Below the pieces are notes generated by a model that had not been told where the DNA came from, searched no databases, and saw nothing but the letters and a program-made list of their open reading frames with translations. Positions 7,482 through 8,102 of a DNA stretch of 8,102 nt are shown in pieces. A program made the position numbers and the translations under genes. This DNA is from Treponema sp. (GTDB lineage Bacteria > Spirochaetota > Spirochaetia > Treponematales > UBA12059), in assembly GCA_012517645.1 (NCBI GenBank), contig JAAYUR010000280.1, positions 1-8,102 of the forward strand. The letters run 5' to 3'. The stretch's first letter is position 1, and each line of letters starts with the position of its first letter.

Positions 7482-7509
7482 TTGCAGAGGTGACCCGGAC
7501 GTCTATAAT
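7482..7509 (+). promoter_or_regulatory. Candidate sigma70-type promoter for dksA
   Basis: A perfect TATAAT lies at 7504-7509, preceded after 16 bases by TTGCAG (7482-7487), a weak -35 box. Transcription would start near 7516, and the 16-bp palindrome would then lie in the early dksA leader. An alternative is the plus-strand TTGACA at 7542-7547 with a poor -10, CATGGT, at 7565-7570. The -10 overlaps the infA -10 region on the other strand, so the two promoters may compete. Confidence 0.4.
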
Positions 7510-7537
7510 AGTAGGGGTTCCCCGGGGAGCGTGTCAA
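7508..7537 (-). promoter_or_regulatory. Candidate sigma70-type promoter for infA
   Basis: Read on the minus strand, a perfect TTGACA (complement of 7532-7537) is followed after 18 bases by TACTAT (complement of 7508-7513). An overlapping TATTAT (complement of 7505-7510) is closer to consensus but 21 bases away. Transcription would begin near 7501 and leave a leader of about 95 nt before the infA GTG. This is a consensus match only. Confidence 0.5.
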
Positions 7538-7547
7538 CCGGTTGACA
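7532..7547. promoter_or_regulatory. Perfect 16-bp palindrome between infA and dksA, possible operator
   Basis: TGTCAACCGGTTGACA is a perfect inverted repeat with no spacer. Each arm ends in a consensus -35 hexamer, so TTGACA is present on both strands facing away from the centre. The inner AACCGGTT fits the AAnCGnTT core typical of LacI-family operators, but no regulator gene is in the window. A protein bound here would cover the infA -35 and sit just after the likely dksA start site. The palindrome is certain; operator function is inference. Confidence 0.6.
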
Positions 7548-7605
7548 TTCCCGCGGTTTTCCGGCATGGTGCCGATGCTTTTTATCATAGCCCAGGAGGG
7601 GGACC

Positions 7606-7962
7606 ATGGAAGTGGACTTCGTCGAGCAAATGAAGGAATCACTTCTCCGGCAAAAGCGGGAGATCCTGGATAACCTTATCGCCACGAACGCGGACTTTCG
7701 CGCCATCGTCGAGGAAATGGATCCCAAGGATTTCGCGGATGTCGCCTCGGACGACATCGACCGGAAGATGATCGAAGCCCTCGGTTCCCAGGATATCAAG
7801 CGCCTTCGCGCCATTGACGCGGCCCTGGCCCGCATCCAGTTGGGGAAGTACGGACTCTGCGTAAAATGCTCCAAGAAGATCCCCCGGGAGCGGCTGGAGG
7901 CCATTCCGTACGCAGTGCTGTGCATAGAGTGCCAGAAGAGCGAGGAACGCCGCAACCGCTAA
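7606..7962 (+). CDS. dksA: DksA/TraR-family RNA polymerase-binding transcription factor
   Basis: This 118-residue protein is shorter than E. coli DksA (151). It begins with a coiled-coil N-terminal part and ends in a four-cysteine zinc finger: CVKC (85-88) and CIEC (106-109), with the family segment RERLEAIPYAVLC between them. At the expected tip of the coiled coil it has D42-x-x-D45-x-A47, matching E. coli Asp71, Asp74 and Ala76, which are required in the polymerase secondary channel. This favours a true DksA-like role with ppGpp or growth-rate control of transcription over a degenerate TraR-like protein. AGGAGG at 7594-7599 sits well before the ATG. It is divergent from infA; Borrelia and Treponema, from memory, also keep these two genes adjacent. 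The family call is secure. The gene symbol is used in the sense common for spirochaetes. Confidence 0.95.
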   Translation: MEVDFVEQMKESLLRQKREILDNLIATNADFRAIVEEMDPKDFADVASDDIDRKMIEALGSQDIKRLRAIDAALARIQLGKYGLCVKCSKKIPRERLEAIPYAVLCIECQKSEERRNR

Positions 7963-7975
7963 TTAGTGTTACGAA

Positions 7976-7993
7976 GCTTGTCCTGACGCAAGC
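7976..7993 (+). terminator. Weak hairpin after dksA
   Basis: GCTTG (7976-7980) pairs with CAAGC (7989-7993). One inner G-T pair extends the stem to six pairs with a six-base loop. It begins 14 bases after the dksA stop. The following bases are AAATATT, not a clear T-tract, so intrinsic termination is only possible. Confidence 0.25.
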
Positions 7994-8021
7994 AAATATT
8001 GAGAAATAGAGCGGTATCGAA

Positions 8022-8044
8022 CCGGGAGAGATTCACACTCCCGG
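8022..8044 (+). repeat. Hairpin next to the ribosome binding site of the last ORF
   Basis: CCGGGAG (8022-8028) pairs perfectly with CTCCCGG (8038-8044) around a nine-base loop. The right arm is also part of a 10-bp palindrome, CTCCCGGGAG (8038-8047). The arm runs into the GGGAGG ribosome binding site (8043-8048) of the ORF at 8054, so folding could hide part of it. No T-tract follows, which argues against a simple terminator. Confidence 0.45.
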
Positions 8045-8053
8045 GAGGTACCT

Positions 8054-8102
8054 ATGGATCTGTATCCCTTTTGTCCCAATCCTGCATGTAGACTCCATGG
8101 AG
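8054..8102 (+). CDS. Start of an unidentified ORF with a cysteine pair (3' end outside window)
   Basis: An ATG at 8054 follows GGGAGG at a normal distance and opens a frame that is still open at the window end after 16 codons. The peptide begins MDLYPFCPNPACRLHG, with Cys7 and Cys12 and a histidine at 15, which looks like half of a zinc-binding motif. N termini of this kind occur in some transposases and other zinc-ribbon DNA-binding proteins. The 90 bases before it are clearly more A+T-rich than the rest of the window, which fits an insertion sequence or other acquired DNA. With 16 residues, no family can be claimed. Confidence 0.5.
   Translation, partial: MDLYPFCPNPACRLHG

Noticed and set aside
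7278..7493. Plus-strand 71-codon frame opposite infA
   Set aside because: Most of it is the reverse of the certain infA gene, and the remaining part shows no recognisable motif.
7385..7642. Minus-strand 85-codon frame over the infA/dksA gap
   Set aside because: It overlaps both the infA start and the first dksA codons in a different frame, has no good ribosome binding site that I can see, and covers the promoter elements.
7963..8053. A tRNA or other structured RNA after dksA
   Set aside because: Only short hairpins are visible; there is no cloverleaf, no T-loop sequence and too little length.

Overview
The window is a dense, high-G+C stretch (about two thirds G+C by eye) in which nearly every base is coding. 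It looks like a spirochaete chromosome. It carries a MoxR/Bat (Bacteroides-aerotolerance-type) operon that runs directly into an Smr-domain gene, translation initiation factor IF-1 and a DksA-type transcription factor. From memory, Borrelia burgdorferi (around BB_0168-BB_0176) and Treponema show this same neighbourhood, which is the main reason for the assignment. The species cannot be named from this sequence.

Bases 1-6688 hold six tightly coupled plus-strand genes: the C-terminal part of a MoxR AAA+ ATPase, a DUF58 vWA-like protein, a membrane protein with a DUF4381-like tail, a BatA-type vWA membrane protein, a BatB-type vWA protein fused to a BatC-like TPR domain, and a BatD-type protein fused to a BatE-like TPR/two-helix/SH3 module. 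Neighbouring genes abut or overlap by 4-17 bases, and several use GTG or TTG starts. This suggests one polycistronic, translationally coupled mRNA. A working model from family knowledge is that MoxR and DUF58 act in the cytoplasm. BatA and BatB present MIDAS-type metal-binding vWA domains in the periplasm, alongside the TPR, BatD and SH3 modules. Together they would form a chaperone or envelope-stress complex of uncertain substrate.

Bases 6697-7203 encode a small Smr-domain protein, probably the last gene of the operon. It converges on minus-strand infA (7406-7188), and the two coding regions overlap by 16 bases at their 3' ends. The 199-bp gap between infA and dksA holds a perfect 16-bp palindrome made of two back-to-back TTGACA hexamers, plus good -10 boxes on both strands. 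It looks like a divergent, possibly operator-controlled, promoter region.

After dksA (ends 7962) the base composition drops sharply towards A+T. The window ends in the first 16 codons of a new ORF with a cysteine pair, preceded by a hairpin next to its ribosome binding site. It is possibly a transposase, but too short to be sure.

The most notable points are the two Bat fusions, one of which keeps an internal lipoprotein signal (lipobox Cys345) at the join, and the palindromic infA/dksA promoter region.
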